Positions 40,127 through 48,012 of a DNA stretch of 64,000 nucleotides are shown here, piece by piece; within the stretch, counting starts at the first letter, position 1; each line of letters starts with the position of its first letter. Position numbers and translations under genes: made by a program. The notes under the pieces were generated by a model, which saw only the letters and a program-made list of their open reading frames with translations, had not been told where the DNA came from and did no database searches. The stretch is taken from the NCBI GenBank assembly GCA_964392915.1, contig CAYMRS010000009.1, positions 1 through 64,000 on the forward strand, written 5' to 3'. The stretch is from JAAYUK01 sp964392915. GTDB lineage: Bacteria; Nitrospirota; Thermodesulfovibrionia; Thermodesulfovibrionales; Dissulfurispiraceae.

Positions 40127-40782
40127 GCGCGCACGATAGTGCCGTCTTTCAGACGAACGATGCGTTCAGCCCGCGCAGCAAGTTCTGAATTGTGCGTGAC
40201 CATGATGACGGTCAGTCCGCGCTTATGCAGATCGGCAAAAAGCGCATAAATCATATCGCTGTTTTCAGAATCAAGATTTCCGGTTGGCTCATCGGCAAGA
40301 ATAAGCATCGGATTATTCACCAGCGCACGGGCAATGGCAACCCGCTGCATCTCACCACCGCTGAGCTGGTTCGGCTTCCGATCCGCAGCATATTTCAGAC
40401 CGACAAGCTCTATGAGTGATTGAATATGCGCCGTATCTTTTTTCTCACGGCTAAAGAGAAGCGGGAGAGCTACGTTATCGAAAACAGACAAGCCGGGTAT
40501 CAGATAAAATTGCTGAAAGACGAAGCCTATCTTTTTTTTGCGTATTTCAACCAACTGCGGCTCCCGCAGTGAATTTGCGGCGATGCCGTCGATGGTTATT
40601 TCTCCTGAGCTTGGAGTATCAAGGCACCCCAGTATATGCAGCATGGTCGTTTTTCCGGATCCGGACGGACCCATGACCGAGACAAATTCTCCCCGCGCAA
40701 TAGAGAGGTCAATGCCTTTCAGTGCGAGCACTGTTTCAGCGCCGCGAACGTACGTTTTTTCTACTCCTTTGAGTTCAATCAT
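40123..40782 (-). CDS. ABC transporter ATP-binding protein, MacB/LolD type
   Basis: 219 residues. Walker A GPSGSGKTT, Q-loop FVFQQFYLIPGLSVFDNV, signature NQLSGGEMQRVAIARAL, Walker B ILADEPTGNLD, H-loop MVTHNSEL. It overlaps the permease gene by four bases (ATGA-type coupling) and forms a three-gene leftward operon with the permease and an OB-fold lipoprotein. Such exporters move lipoproteins, peptides or small molecules across the envelope; the substrate is unknown. A decayed copy of this gene family is found at 43260-43382. Confidence 0.9.
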   Translation of the reverse strand: MIELKGVEKTYVRGAETVLALKGIDLSIARGEFVSVMGPSGSGKTTMLHILGCLDTPSSGEITIDGIAANSLREPQLVEIRKKKIGFVFQQFYLIPGLSVFDNVALPLLFSREKKDTAHIQSLIELVGLKYAADRKPNQLSGGEMQRVAIARALVNNPMLILADEPTGNLDSENSDMIYALFADLHKRGLTVIMVTHNSELAARAERIVRLKDGTIVRA

Positions 40783-41942
40783 CCTTTAATCGCCTCAATG
40801 GGTGAAATCTTTGTCGCCTTCCATGCCGGGAATACCCCCGCCAGAAACCCGAGCAGCACCGAAAACGCGATGCAGCCCGTTGCCAGAAGCGGGTCAAATG
40901 CAATCATGTTGCCGGACGGAGCATAGGGCATCGATTTTCTGAGGAGAAGCTCAATTCCGTGCGAGCCAATGTTTGCGAGCAGCACGCCCGCGCAGCCGCC
41001 GGTAGCCGTGAGCAGGACCGTCTCCTTGAGAATGATTCTGAAGACGTCGAGCCGCGAAGCCCCGATAGCCCGCATCATTCCTATTTCCTGCGCACGCTCG
41101 AAAATCGCCATGAGAATTGCATTCATGACTCCCACTGTACTGATAAAAATCGCAATGATCGCCAACGATATGCTCATGACCTTCGCCGAAGCGGCCAGGC
41201 TCATGAGACTGCTCAGAACCTGTCCCATCGTTACGATCTGAATGCCGGGGACCTGTGCAGAAAGCTCTTCAGTGACGGCATTGACGCGTTCAGGTTTGGC
41301 AACGCGCACACCAATCGCTGTGGCGCCATCAGGTTTGTTGAAAAGAAGCTGCGCCGTTTTGACCGGCATGTAAATGAATGCGTCGTCCTGCCCGCCGGTC
41401 TTTTGAAGTATCCCTGTTACACGAAAAGATCGGCTCTTGTTCGGATAGGAAATCATATCTCCCGGTCTCAGGCGATCATGCCCGGCAATCTCAGAGCCGA
41501 CAATGACCTCATCATCACCAGCCGGCAGCGTGCCGTCGATGATCCACGAAGGCTTCATCTGCCTGGCATGCTTCAGGTCCATGCCATAAACAAGATCAAC
41601 ACGGTCTTTCGCCGGATTGGGAAGCTGGGCAACCAGAATGGGAGAGACAAGTTCGATATCATCGAGCTGCCGTATCCTGTCCACAACATCAACCGAAAGA
41701 TATTTTGGAATAATAGCTCCGTGCAGGACGAGCGATGCGACCTCGTGTGCACATCCAGACGGCACGACCATAAAGTGAATGCCGGTCTGATCAAGCTCTT
41801 TGACTATTCCCTTTTCAAACCCTTTGTTGAACGAGAGAATCGAAAAAAGAACCGCAACGGAAGCTGTAATGCCGACCAGAGTCAGAAAACTCCGCACCTT
41901 GTGGCGAAGCAGATTCCTGAATGCAAAAAAGAGAAACGGCAT
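40779..41942 (-). CDS. ABC transporter permease, MacB/FtsX-like
   Basis: 387 residues. An N-terminal helix (KVRSFLTLVGITASVAVLFSILSF) leads to a periplasmic MacB-PCD domain (about 45-240) and three C-terminal helices, with ERAQEIGMMRAIGASRLDVFRI as the ATPase coupling region and a final AGVFPAWKATKISPIEAIKG. Typical of type VII/MacB-like machines that work as dimers with a cytoplasmic ATPase. Middle gene of the operon; shares one base with the lipoprotein stop (ATG inside the upstream TGA). Confidence 0.9.
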   Translation of the reverse strand: MPFLFFAFRNLLRHKVRSFLTLVGITASVAVLFSILSFNKGFEKGIVKELDQTGIHFMVVPSGCAHEVASLVLHGAIIPKYLSVDVVDRIRQLDDIELVSPILVAQLPNPAKDRVDLVYGMDLKHARQMKPSWIIDGTLPAGDDEVIVGSEIAGHDRLRPGDMISYPNKSRSFRVTGILQKTGGQDDAFIYMPVKTAQLLFNKPDGATAIGVRVAKPERVNAVTEELSAQVPGIQIVTMGQVLSSLMSLAASAKVMSISLAIIAIFISTVGVMNAILMAIFERAQEIGMMRAIGASRLDVFRIILKETVLLTATGGCAGVLLANIGSHGIELLLRKSMPYAPSGNMIAFDPLLATGCIAFSVLLGFLAGVFPAWKATKISPIEAIKG

Positions 41943-42301
41943 TACTGAATCTCCACGCCGTATGCCACCAGCTGCGCAGAGCCCTCTTTCTGTTGCACCA
42001 TGCCGAAGACCGTAGCAACTTTTTTCGTTCGAGGGGGTATGGCGAACCCTTTCGGAGCCAGATCAATGAATAACTGGCCTGTGCTGTCATTCAGAAAAAA
42101 CCAGCAGCCGTTGGATGCGCACTGCGTTACGACAATGCCTTCCAGGGCAACGATCTGCCCCTGCAGCGATGGCTTCAGCAGTATGTCTTTCACCTGAACT
42201 CTCGGCACATCCTTCGGCACGCTCTGCCCATAAAGCTCGGCAGACGAGCATGCAGCAACGAGCAGGGCGAGCATGCAGCAGAGTATGATAAAACGTTTCA
42301 T
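41942..42301 (-). CDS. Lipoprotein with OB-fold-like domain, ABC operon
   Basis: 119 residues. Lipoprotein signal MKRFIILCCMLALLVAAC, then about 95 residues: VQVKDILLKPSLQGQIVALEGIVVTQCASNGCWFFLNDSTG and LFIDLAPKGF. The alternation EGIVVTQC..GCWFFL..GQLFIDL is the pattern of an OB-fold (BOF or tRNA-anti-like). The two cysteines in TQCASNGCWF may form a disulfide or bind metal. First gene of the operon; likely a periplasmic subunit of the exporter. Confidence 0.8.
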   Translation of the reverse strand: MKRFIILCCMLALLVAACSSAELYGQSVPKDVPRVQVKDILLKPSLQGQIVALEGIVVTQCASNGCWFFLNDSTGQLFIDLAPKGFAIPPRTKKVATVFGMVQQKEGSAQLVAYGVEIQ

Positions 42302-42482
42302 TAAGAGCTCCTTGGTGTAGTTTGCATGGAATAATCCAGTAAGAAAGCGCTCGGCGGCTTAATGTTTATTATATCACAGACGTGAGCAGTAGCGAAATGC
42401 TACGTACGCCGCTGACAGCCTAGACAGAAGGCAGGCCGACGCGTACACTGTAGAGTGTTAGAACACGGGAAAGGAGTCAGCT

Positions 42483-43241
42483 ATCAGGTCTTCTCAGGAG
42501 TGGGAAAAAAACATACAATTTACCCTCGTCGAACCGAAGGAGGCAGGCAATATCGGTGCTTCGGCCCGTGCCATCAAGAATATGGGATTCAGGAATCTTG
42601 CGCTGGTTTCACCGCCGGATCCGCTTGGTGAAGAGGCCCGCTGGCTAGCCCGCAATGCACTTGATGTTCTTGACAGCGCTGCGCGGTTCCCATCGTTGTC
42701 TGATGCGGTTGGCGGTGTTTCTGTCGTTGTCGGGACCGCGCGGCGCCTTGGGCGCAAACGAGGCCTGATTGTGCCGGTTGAAGAAGGTGCTCGCAGAATA
42801 GCGGCAATAGCCCGGACAAGCCGTATTGCGGTACTCTTCGGCCGGGAGGACGGAGGACTCTATCTTGAGGAGATCCAACAGTGCGGATTTGTTATGCATA
42901 TCTCGACCCATCGGGCTCAGCCATCGCTGAATCTTGCGCAGGCAGTCCTGCTGGTCGCCTATGAGCTTGCAAAAACTGGCCGGGGCCCACGGCTGCTTGC
43001 CGACGAGGTGACCGCTCTGGACGCTGTTCTGGTATCGCAGAAAGAGCTGACCTTTCTTTTCGAACGCATGACATCGGCGCTCCAGCTGCTTGAATATCTG
43101 CCGAAGGGTGATCGTGATCTGGAACGCAAGATCCTGATGAATCTCAAATACTTCATCGGCCGGGCGGGCCTGACCGATTGGGAGTTGAACATGCTGCACG
43201 GTATATGCACCCGGGTGGAGCAGAAAATGCTGAAGAAGTAG
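42483..43241 (+). CDS. trmJ: TrmJ-family tRNA/rRNA methyltransferase (apparent AUC start)
   Basis: 252 residues if started at ATC 42483. The SPOUT methyltransferase signature is clear: VEPKEAGNIGASARAIKNMGF at the N-terminus, then VLFGREDGGLYLEEIQQCG and ISTHRAQPSLNLAQAVLLVAYEL forming the knotted SAM site. TrmJ methylates the 2'-O of tRNA position 32. Conserved sequence starts at about 42519, but the frame back to the TAG at 42459 has no ATG, GTG or TTG; the first ATG, 42582, would delete the NIGAxAR motif. AAAGGAG (42470-42476) stands 6 bases before ATC 42483. About 90 C-terminal residues form a helical extension (TSALQLLEYLPKGDRDLERK). Confidence 0.88.
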   Translation: MRSSQEWEKNIQFTLVEPKEAGNIGASARAIKNMGFRNLALVSPPDPLGEEARWLARNALDVLDSAARFPSLSDAVGGVSVVVGTARRLGRKRGLIVPVEEGARRIAAIARTSRIAVLFGREDGGLYLEEIQQCGFVMHISTHRAQPSLNLAQAVLLVAYELAKTGRGPRLLADEVTALDAVLVSQKELTFLFERMTSALQLLEYLPKGDRDLERKILMNLKYFIGRAGLTDWELNMLHGICTRVEQKMLKK

Positions 43242-43259
43242 AATAGAGTTGTACCCAAG

Positions 43260-43382
43260 CTATGTCTTGTTTCCCGGTGCGCGGGCAATGGCGCCCCGCT
43301 GCATCTCGCCGCCGCTCAGTTGATTCAGCTCTCGCCTCGCAGCATGCTTGAGTCCAGCAAGTTCTAAGAGTGATTGCGTATG
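43260..43382 (-). pseudogene. Decayed fragment of an ABC transporter ATPase
   Basis: A leftward stretch of about 40 codons translates to HTQSLLELAGLKHAARRELN, QLSGGEMQRGAIARAPGNKT and stop. It matches the signature region of the intact ATPase at 40123 (IQSLIELVGLKYAADRKPNQ, LSGGEMQRVAIARALVNNP). No Walker A or B region remains. It therefore looks like a leftover from a second copy of that exporter. Its right edge overlaps the last codons of the neighbouring nitroreductase gene in another frame. Confidence 0.75.
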
Positions 43383-44164
43383 CCCCTTTTATCTTTAATA
43401 ATTTCGGGCTGAATCCTGCCGACCGGTGCCAGATAGACCACAAATTCGTTCTCACCGTCGACCTGAACCAGCCTGTCCATCAAATCCTGGTCATATGCCG
43501 CTATGGCGCAGCAGCCGCAGCTGACAGCTTCGCACGCAAGGTAGAGATTTTGGCAGACATGTCCTGCGTCAATAGCGATAACCTTATACGCGGCTAGACC
43601 GTATCGCCACTCCATGCGGTACGGCAACGCTGTCCAGACAAAGGTCACCGATGCTTTGCCGGCAAACGATTGCCGAAAACTTCCTTCAGTAATTTTCGAG
43701 TGTATCGTGTCATCAGGTTCAATAAGGAATAAGGCATGTTCGACAGGCAGATAGCGATAGAGTCCCTGAGCGATGCCTTCGAGGTTCATAATGCAGAGAT
43801 AGGTCTCAAAGGCATGACGGCAACCGGCTGAAGGCACCACGCGAAACGCTGTGCCGGGATTCGCAATCTGCCGGATGCCCTGCGTTGACCACAGCAGAAA
43901 CGCAAGCTCCTCAACGGTGAGCGGCTCTGAAAGAAACGTGCGATGACTCCTTCGATTTGCCATGGCTGTGAGCAGATCGACAGACGGGATTGAAGTCCAG
44001 GCCTCTGCATTCGGAAGCGGAATAATGTCAGCGCCGGCAGGATAGGGCTTTTGGAGAGGGGGTGCGGAAACTCCCCTGCTTTGATCTGTCTCGGAAAAGT
44101 CGACATTTTTCCTGACATTGTCTTTCAAAAAAAACCTGAACTGTTGAATTGGACTTTCCTGCAT
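43364..44164 (-). CDS. SagB/ThcOx-family nitroreductase-like oxidoreductase
   Basis: 266 residues from ATG 44164, with GGAAGGAGCG upstream (a longer frame to 44260 is antisense to the cca end and lacks homology). The FMN-binding nitroreductase fold shows RRSHRTFLSEPLTVEELAFLLWSTQGI, VPSAGCRHAFETYLCIMN, GLYRYLPVEHAL and a C-terminal GHVCQNLYLACEAVSCGCCAIAAYD. Members oxidise azoline rings in peptide natural products or act as general flavin oxidoreductases; no peptide-modification genes are adjacent. The last six codons (IRNHS stop) lie in the ABC remnant, so the C-terminus was probably reshaped by that junction. Confidence 0.83.
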   Translation of the reverse strand: MQESPIQQFRFFLKDNVRKNVDFSETDQSRGVSAPPLQKPYPAGADIIPLPNAEAWTSIPSVDLLTAMANRRSHRTFLSEPLTVEELAFLLWSTQGIRQIANPGTAFRVVPSAGCRHAFETYLCIMNLEGIAQGLYRYLPVEHALFLIEPDDTIHSKITEGSFRQSFAGKASVTFVWTALPYRMEWRYGLAAYKVIAIDAGHVCQNLYLACEAVSCGCCAIAAYDQDLMDRLVQVDGENEFVVYLAPVGRIQPEIIKDKRGIRNHS

Positions 44165-44192
44165 AAACGCTCCTTCCGGACGGCGGATAGTT

Positions 44193-45479
44193 TCAGCTAT
44201 GGTGCACCATTTCGCGCGCCGCTTCGATAGCCTCATGTCGTGAATGAAGTGAACCGTCAATAACCCTCATCTCTACCGTATCGAGAATGCTCCTGAACAG
44301 CGGAGATGGCTTGAGCTGCAACTCATTGATTAAATCCGTTCCGGTCAGCAGCGGGAGCAGTTTTGCCCGATCCTGATATTCCCCATGATAGAGCGAAAGC
44401 ATTTCCCTGCAGTAATATATGGTCGGGCTATCCGTTATCTGGCAGATGCACTCCTGGCAAATCATGAAAACAACCAGCGCATAGAACGTCTCTTTCACCC
44501 TGTGCAGAAATTTGAGACGCTCTGAGTTTTCCGCCCCCAGGAGTTCGGAAAAATCATCGAAATGGTGTTGGAGCAGGGCTATCCCTTCGATTTCACGATG
44601 CGACATCCTGAGGCGCCATGCGCATGATTCCGCAGCGGCCGGATTCGGGAAAAGCAGCGCCAGTTTCATGCTGATGGTCCGATCTGGTTCCGCGAAGAAC
44701 GCAGCCATTCTGGGCGAATGTTCAAAGAAGTAGAGCGGCAGGTTGTTGAGGATGTGCTCAAGATAGCCGTAAGCCTGCAACTGCTTCTGCCGCTGCGCCT
44801 TTGTCGTGTCGGCGAGTTCCGGGAACAGGTGGTCCATAAAGCCGTCGCGCTGCATGAGCTTGATGGTATGGTATGATGTTGAACCGTGCAGGATATGACG
44901 CAGTTCGTCGGCTACGCGCTCTGCCGCGCTGTCTGTGATACGGGCTCCATGCTGCCTGATGACATTCAGTGTGTGTGCTTCAGGGGTATAGTTCAGGCTT
45001 TGCGCAAAGCGATAGACGCGGAGCATGCGGAGCGGGTCGCTTAGAAGGTTTTGTGCCGAAATCATCCGGATGGTCTTCCACGCATGATCATGCCGGCCGT
45101 TGAAGGGATCAACAAGGTGTTGTGCCGGATCCGGATCATTCAGGACGGCGATCGGGAGTGCCATCGCATTAATCGTGATGTCGCGTTTGCCGAGATCCTC
45201 CGCAATATCGTCTCCCTGCATGCGACAGAGGTCAATATATGCGCGCTCTTTCATGATACGCATGGTTCCGAATTTTGCATCAAGCATGATGCATTTTCCG
45301 CCGATTGACGCAGCGAAATCCTGCGCGTGGCTTTCAGCGTTCTGACGAATGGCGATGTCGTAGTCAGAGATTGGTCTGCCGAGCAGAATATCACGCACGG
45401 CTCCGCCGACAAGGTAGCATTCCTGAAGCAGCCCCTGGTCAGCAGCATATTTTATGAACGATTGAAGAAGATTGATCAC
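44193..45479 (-). CDS. cca: tRNA nucleotidyltransferase / poly(A) polymerase family (CCA-adding enzyme type)
   Basis: 428 residues, class II nucleotidyltransferase. Head domain: YLVGGAVRDILLGRPISDYDIAI (GGxVRD and the catalytic DxD), then DLGKRDITINAMAL and DPLRMLRVYRFAQSL (neck region). The C-terminal half is helical, about 230 residues, and more divergent. Without further signals I cannot separate a full CCA enzyme from an A-adding enzyme or poly(A) polymerase. Two bases separate it from dtd, so they share an operon. Confidence 0.85.
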   Translation of the reverse strand: MINLLQSFIKYAADQGLLQECYLVGGAVRDILLGRPISDYDIAIRQNAESHAQDFAASIGGKCIMLDAKFGTMRIMKERAYIDLCRMQGDDIAEDLGKRDITINAMALPIAVLNDPDPAQHLVDPFNGRHDHAWKTIRMISAQNLLSDPLRMLRVYRFAQSLNYTPEAHTLNVIRQHGARITDSAAERVADELRHILHGSTSYHTIKLMQRDGFMDHLFPELADTTKAQRQKQLQAYGYLEHILNNLPLYFFEHSPRMAAFFAEPDRTISMKLALLFPNPAAAESCAWRLRMSHREIEGIALLQHHFDDFSELLGAENSERLKFLHRVKETFYALVVFMICQECICQITDSPTIYYCREMLSLYHGEYQDRAKLLPLLTGTDLINELQLKPSPLFRSILDTVEMRVIDGSLHSRHEAIEAAREMVHHS

Positions 45480-45481
45480 CG

Positions 45482-45925
45482 CTATTTCCTGGAATCAATG
45501 AGGATTGTAACCGGTCCGTCGTTTATCAGCTCAATCTGCATAGAGGTGCCGAATACTCCTGTCGCTGTCTGAATACCGCATTCCGAGACGAGCCGGACAA
45601 AGTACTCATACAGCAGGCGCGCCTGTTCGGGAACCTCGGCACTGTCAAAGGATGGGCGGTTTCCTTTTCTGCAGTCCGCGCAGAGAGTGAACTGTGAAAC
45701 GACGAGCATACTGCCCTGAATATCCTTTACGGAAAGGTTCATTTTTCCTTCGGTATCCTCAAAAATACGCAGCTTAGCGCATTTTCGGGCAAGAAAGGAA
45801 ACATCCTGCATGGCATCGCCTTTCTCTATGCCGAGCAGCGCCAGCAATCCGCGACCGATACATCCGGCGGTTGTGCCGTCAACAATGACACTGGCGTTGG
45901 TTACGCGTTGCAGCAAGACTTTCAT
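45482..45925 (-). CDS. dtd: D-aminoacyl-tRNA deacylase
   Basis: 147 residues. It hydrolyses D-aminoacyl-tRNAs, a proofreading step. Family motifs are MKVLLQRVTNASV, GLLALLGIEKGD, the catalytic-site SQFTLCADCRKGNRPSFDSA and the cross-subunit Gly-Pro motif in NDGPVTILIDSRK. Works as a dimer in the cytoplasm. First gene of dtd-cca. Confidence 0.95.
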   Translation of the reverse strand: MKVLLQRVTNASVIVDGTTAGCIGRGLLALLGIEKGDAMQDVSFLARKCAKLRIFEDTEGKMNLSVKDIQGSMLVVSQFTLCADCRKGNRPSFDSAEVPEQARLLYEYFVRLVSECGIQTATGVFGTSMQIELINDGPVTILIDSRK

Positions 45926-45981
45926 CGATAGACTCGAGCGAACGGCATACTTCTAATTCTACCATTATTGACTGCCTTCAA

Positions 45982-46079
45982 TTGACTCCGAGGAGGATTG
46001 TTTGCTACGATAACAACCGAATCGAGCCACGAAGGCTCCATGCGGCCAGAAGGCCGGCAGGAGTTGTTCGTGGTTTTTT
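45982..46079 (+). promoter_or_regulatory. Promoter and terminator-containing leader of the OMP-cbi unit
   Basis: TTGACT (45982-45987) and TACGAT (46006-46011) with 18-base spacing give a transcript starting near 46018. About ten bases later a nested fold begins: CCACGAA / TTCGTGG outside (46027-46033 and 46067-46073), CTCC / GGAG inside, and CGGCC-AGAA-GGCCG at the tip. Six T follow (46074-46079). It is an intrinsic terminator in the leader of the 46122 gene, so it is an attenuator, a small riboswitch platform or a tiny terminated RNA. No known metal or cobalamin riboswitch sequence was recognised. Confidence 0.6.
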
Positions 46080-46121
46080 ATTGTGAGGAATAATCAAACA
46101 AAAAGGAGCGTGACCTTAATT

Positions 46122-46916
46122 ATGGACATGAAAATGCTATTTGCGGGATGTTGCATGCTGTTCCTCAGCGCTACCGCTGTCTTTGCCGCACACCCATTGG
46201 TTACCGACGACGCAGGAACCGTAGGCGCGGGGAAAGTACATCTGGAAGTAAATGGAGAAGTTGCATATGACAAAGAGCGTGTGTATCGTGCGGATCTGGG
46301 CGGTCACGTTACGGAAAAAAACCGTGGCGGAACAATAGGAGCGACGGTGACGGTCGGCGTCCATGATCGTGTTGACGTCGTGCTCGGCATTCCCTACCAG
46401 TGGTATTCGGCGTATGAGGACGGCGAGCACATCGGTAGGGCAGACGGGTTGTCGGATATCAGCCTTGACGTGAAGTGGCGTTTTTTTGAACAGGACGGCT
46501 GGAGCATGGCGGCAAAGCCGGGAATCAGCTTTCCGACCGGTGACGAGGCTTGGGGACTCGGCAACGGTCGGGCAACGTACCGGATGTTTCTCATCGGCAC
46601 GAAAGAACTCGCCCAGTGGGCATTCCATGTGAATCTGGGCTATATCCGGAATGAAAACAAGTTTGAAGACCGGAAAAACCTCTGGCATGCGTCTTCGGCA
46701 GCGGAAGTGGAAGTAGTCAAGAATCTGAAAGCGGTAGCCAATGTAGGCATCGAACGTAATCCCGACGCATCGAGCAGCACGAATCCGGCATTTGCGCTGG
46801 GAGGGCTTATCTGGCAGATTAACGACACCTTCAGCATTGACGGCGGCGTGAAGTTCGGACTGACAAAACCTGAGGCCGATGTTGCCTACCTCTTCGGCGT
46901 TACCATGAAGTTCTGA
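46122..46916 (+). CDS. Outer-membrane beta-barrel protein, phenol-degradation MetA-like family
   Basis: 264 residues from ATG 46122 (AAAAGGAG upstream at 46101). Signal peptide MKMLFAGCCMLFLSATAVFA, then HPLVTDDAGTVGAGKVHLEVNGEV and long alternating strands (GATVTVGVHDRVDVVLGIPYQW, WHASSAAEVEVVKNLKAVANVG), ending LFGVTMKF with a terminal aromatic, as in outer-membrane barrels. It resembles the transporter-like family annotated as phenol-degradation MetA; function in this setting is unknown. Eleven bases before cbiM, so it may be the outer-membrane port for the metal the ECF transporter imports. Confidence 0.75.
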   Translation: MDMKMLFAGCCMLFLSATAVFAAHPLVTDDAGTVGAGKVHLEVNGEVAYDKERVYRADLGGHVTEKNRGGTIGATVTVGVHDRVDVVLGIPYQWYSAYEDGEHIGRADGLSDISLDVKWRFFEQDGWSMAAKPGISFPTGDEAWGLGNGRATYRMFLIGTKELAQWAFHVNLGYIRNENKFEDRKNLWHASSAAEVEVVKNLKAVANVGIERNPDASSSTNPAFALGGLIWQINDTFSIDGGVKFGLTKPEADVAYLFGVTMKF

Positions 46917-46927
46917 GGGAGACGGCA

Positions 46928-47608
46928 ATGCATATTCCCGATGGTTATTTGAGTCCGCAGACGTACATCCCGCTGTTCGGGCTAGCCGCCGCCTTCTGGA
47001 CTGTTGCAGCGCGCAAGATGCAGGTCGTTTTGTCCCATCAGCACATTCCCTATCTGGCCATGGCGGCGGCTTTTTCTTTCCTTATTCAGATGTTCAATAT
47101 TCCCATTCCCGGCGGTACGACGGGGCATGCCGTAGGCGGGGCTATCATCGCTATTCTGCTCGGCCCCTGGCCTGCCGTGCTGGCGATATCCATTGTTCTC
47201 ATCATTCAGGCTATCGTATTCGGCGACGGCGGGATAACCGCCATCGGTGCAAACTGCTTCAACATGGCTGTCCTCATGCCCTTCGCTTCGTGGTGGGTAT
47301 TTCGCCTTCTCAAAGGCAGGGAGCGGGAAGGAAAGCGCGTTTTGTTCGCAGCCTTTCTGGCGGGCTATGTCGGCTTGACGATAGCCGCTCTTGCAACAGC
47401 TGTCCAGTTTGGCATCCAGCCTTTGATCGCTCAGGATGCGCAGGGCCAACCGCTCTATGCTCCTTACCCGCTTTCCATAGCAGTGCCTATCATGGCAGTT
47501 GAGCATCTGCTGCTTTTCGGCGTCGTTGAGGGACTGGTGACCACTTTGCTGCTGAAGCAATTCCTGAAACATGAACCAGATATGATCTATGCCTGCCGGG
47601 AGGTGTGA
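46928..47608 (+). CDS. cbiM: Cobalt/nickel ECF transporter substrate-binding membrane protein CbiM
   Basis: 226 residues. The start MHIPDGYLSPQT is diagnostic: the N-terminal amine, Met1 and His2 with a further His coordinate Co(II)/Ni(II). Six or seven helices, with AFSFLIQMFNIPIPGGTTGHAVGGAI and AVEHLLLFGVVEG. It is the substrate-capture (S) subunit of the CbiMNQO/NikMNQO type. GTG TGA end is followed directly by the next gene. Confidence 0.94.
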   Translation: MHIPDGYLSPQTYIPLFGLAAAFWTVAARKMQVVLSHQHIPYLAMAAAFSFLIQMFNIPIPGGTTGHAVGGAIIAILLGPWPAVLAISIVLIIQAIVFGDGGITAIGANCFNMAVLMPFASWWVFRLLKGREREGKRVLFAAFLAGYVGLTIAALATAVQFGIQPLIAQDAQGQPLYAPYPLSIAVPIMAVEHLLLFGVVEGLVTTLLLKQFLKHEPDMIYACREV

Positions 47609-47609
47609 C

Positions 47610-47945
47610 GTGACGCCATTTCAGAAAAAACTCTGGACAGGTCTTGTCGTCATGGCGCTGCTGAGTCCCATCGGCATCTTTCTGCCGAAATATTTTGATG
47701 CGGAAGACGCCTGGGGAGAATGGTCTGCGGAGAAATTGCAGGAATTGATCGGCTATATTCCGGCCGGCCTCGGGAAACTGGCGGATTTATGGAAAGCCCC
47801 GATGCCCGACTACAACCCAGCCGGCGATGGAGCAGTCCTGGGAATTCAGGCTGTCTGGTATGTCGTTTCCGGCCTTCTTGGGATACTCCTTGTGGCCGGC
47901 GCCATGTATTTGCTGGCAAGGCTTCTGAGAAGACATGGGAAATAA
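47610..47945 (+). CDS. CbiN-equivalent small membrane subunit (PDGLE-type)
   Basis: 111 residues from GTG 47610, with GGGAGGTG upstream. Two membrane segments: LWTGLVVMALLSPIGIFLPKYF and VWYVVSGLLGILLVAGAMYLLARLL, joined by a periplasmic loop. The loop has a DYNPAGDGAVLG-type element. This matches the PDGLE/CbiN-like subunit that follows cbiM in Ni/Co ECF transporters and activates the S-component. It overlaps the upstream frame of cbiQ. Confidence 0.8.
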   Translation: MTPFQKKLWTGLVVMALLSPIGIFLPKYFDAEDAWGEWSAEKLQELIGYIPAGLGKLADLWKAPMPDYNPAGDGAVLGIQAVWYVVSGLLGILLVAGAMYLLARLLRRHGK

Positions 47946-47954
47946 CATTCCTTC

Positions 47955-48009
47955 CTTTCTCCTTCTGCCGGATGCGGCGAGACCGGCTGCGTCCGGCAGA
48001 AGGAGAAGG
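47955..48009 (+). promoter_or_regulatory. Long hairpin sequestering the cbiQ ribosome-binding site
   Basis: A 21-bp inverted repeat (47955-47975 with 47989-48009; two G.U pairs) with a 13-base loop. Its right arm contains AGGAGAAGG, the Shine-Dalgarno sequence of cbiQ (GTG 48013). Translation of cbiQ would need opening of the hairpin, for example by ribosomes finishing the preceding gene at 47945 or by a trans factor. Confidence 0.65.
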
Positions 48010-48012
48010 TCC

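Noticed and set aside
40959..41948. Rightward 329-codon open frame
   Set aside because: Antisense shadow of the MacB-like permease gene.
45982..46121. Cobalamin riboswitch before cbiM
   Set aside because: The leader is only about 100 bases and lacks the conserved B12-box type sequences; left as an unclassified attenuator.
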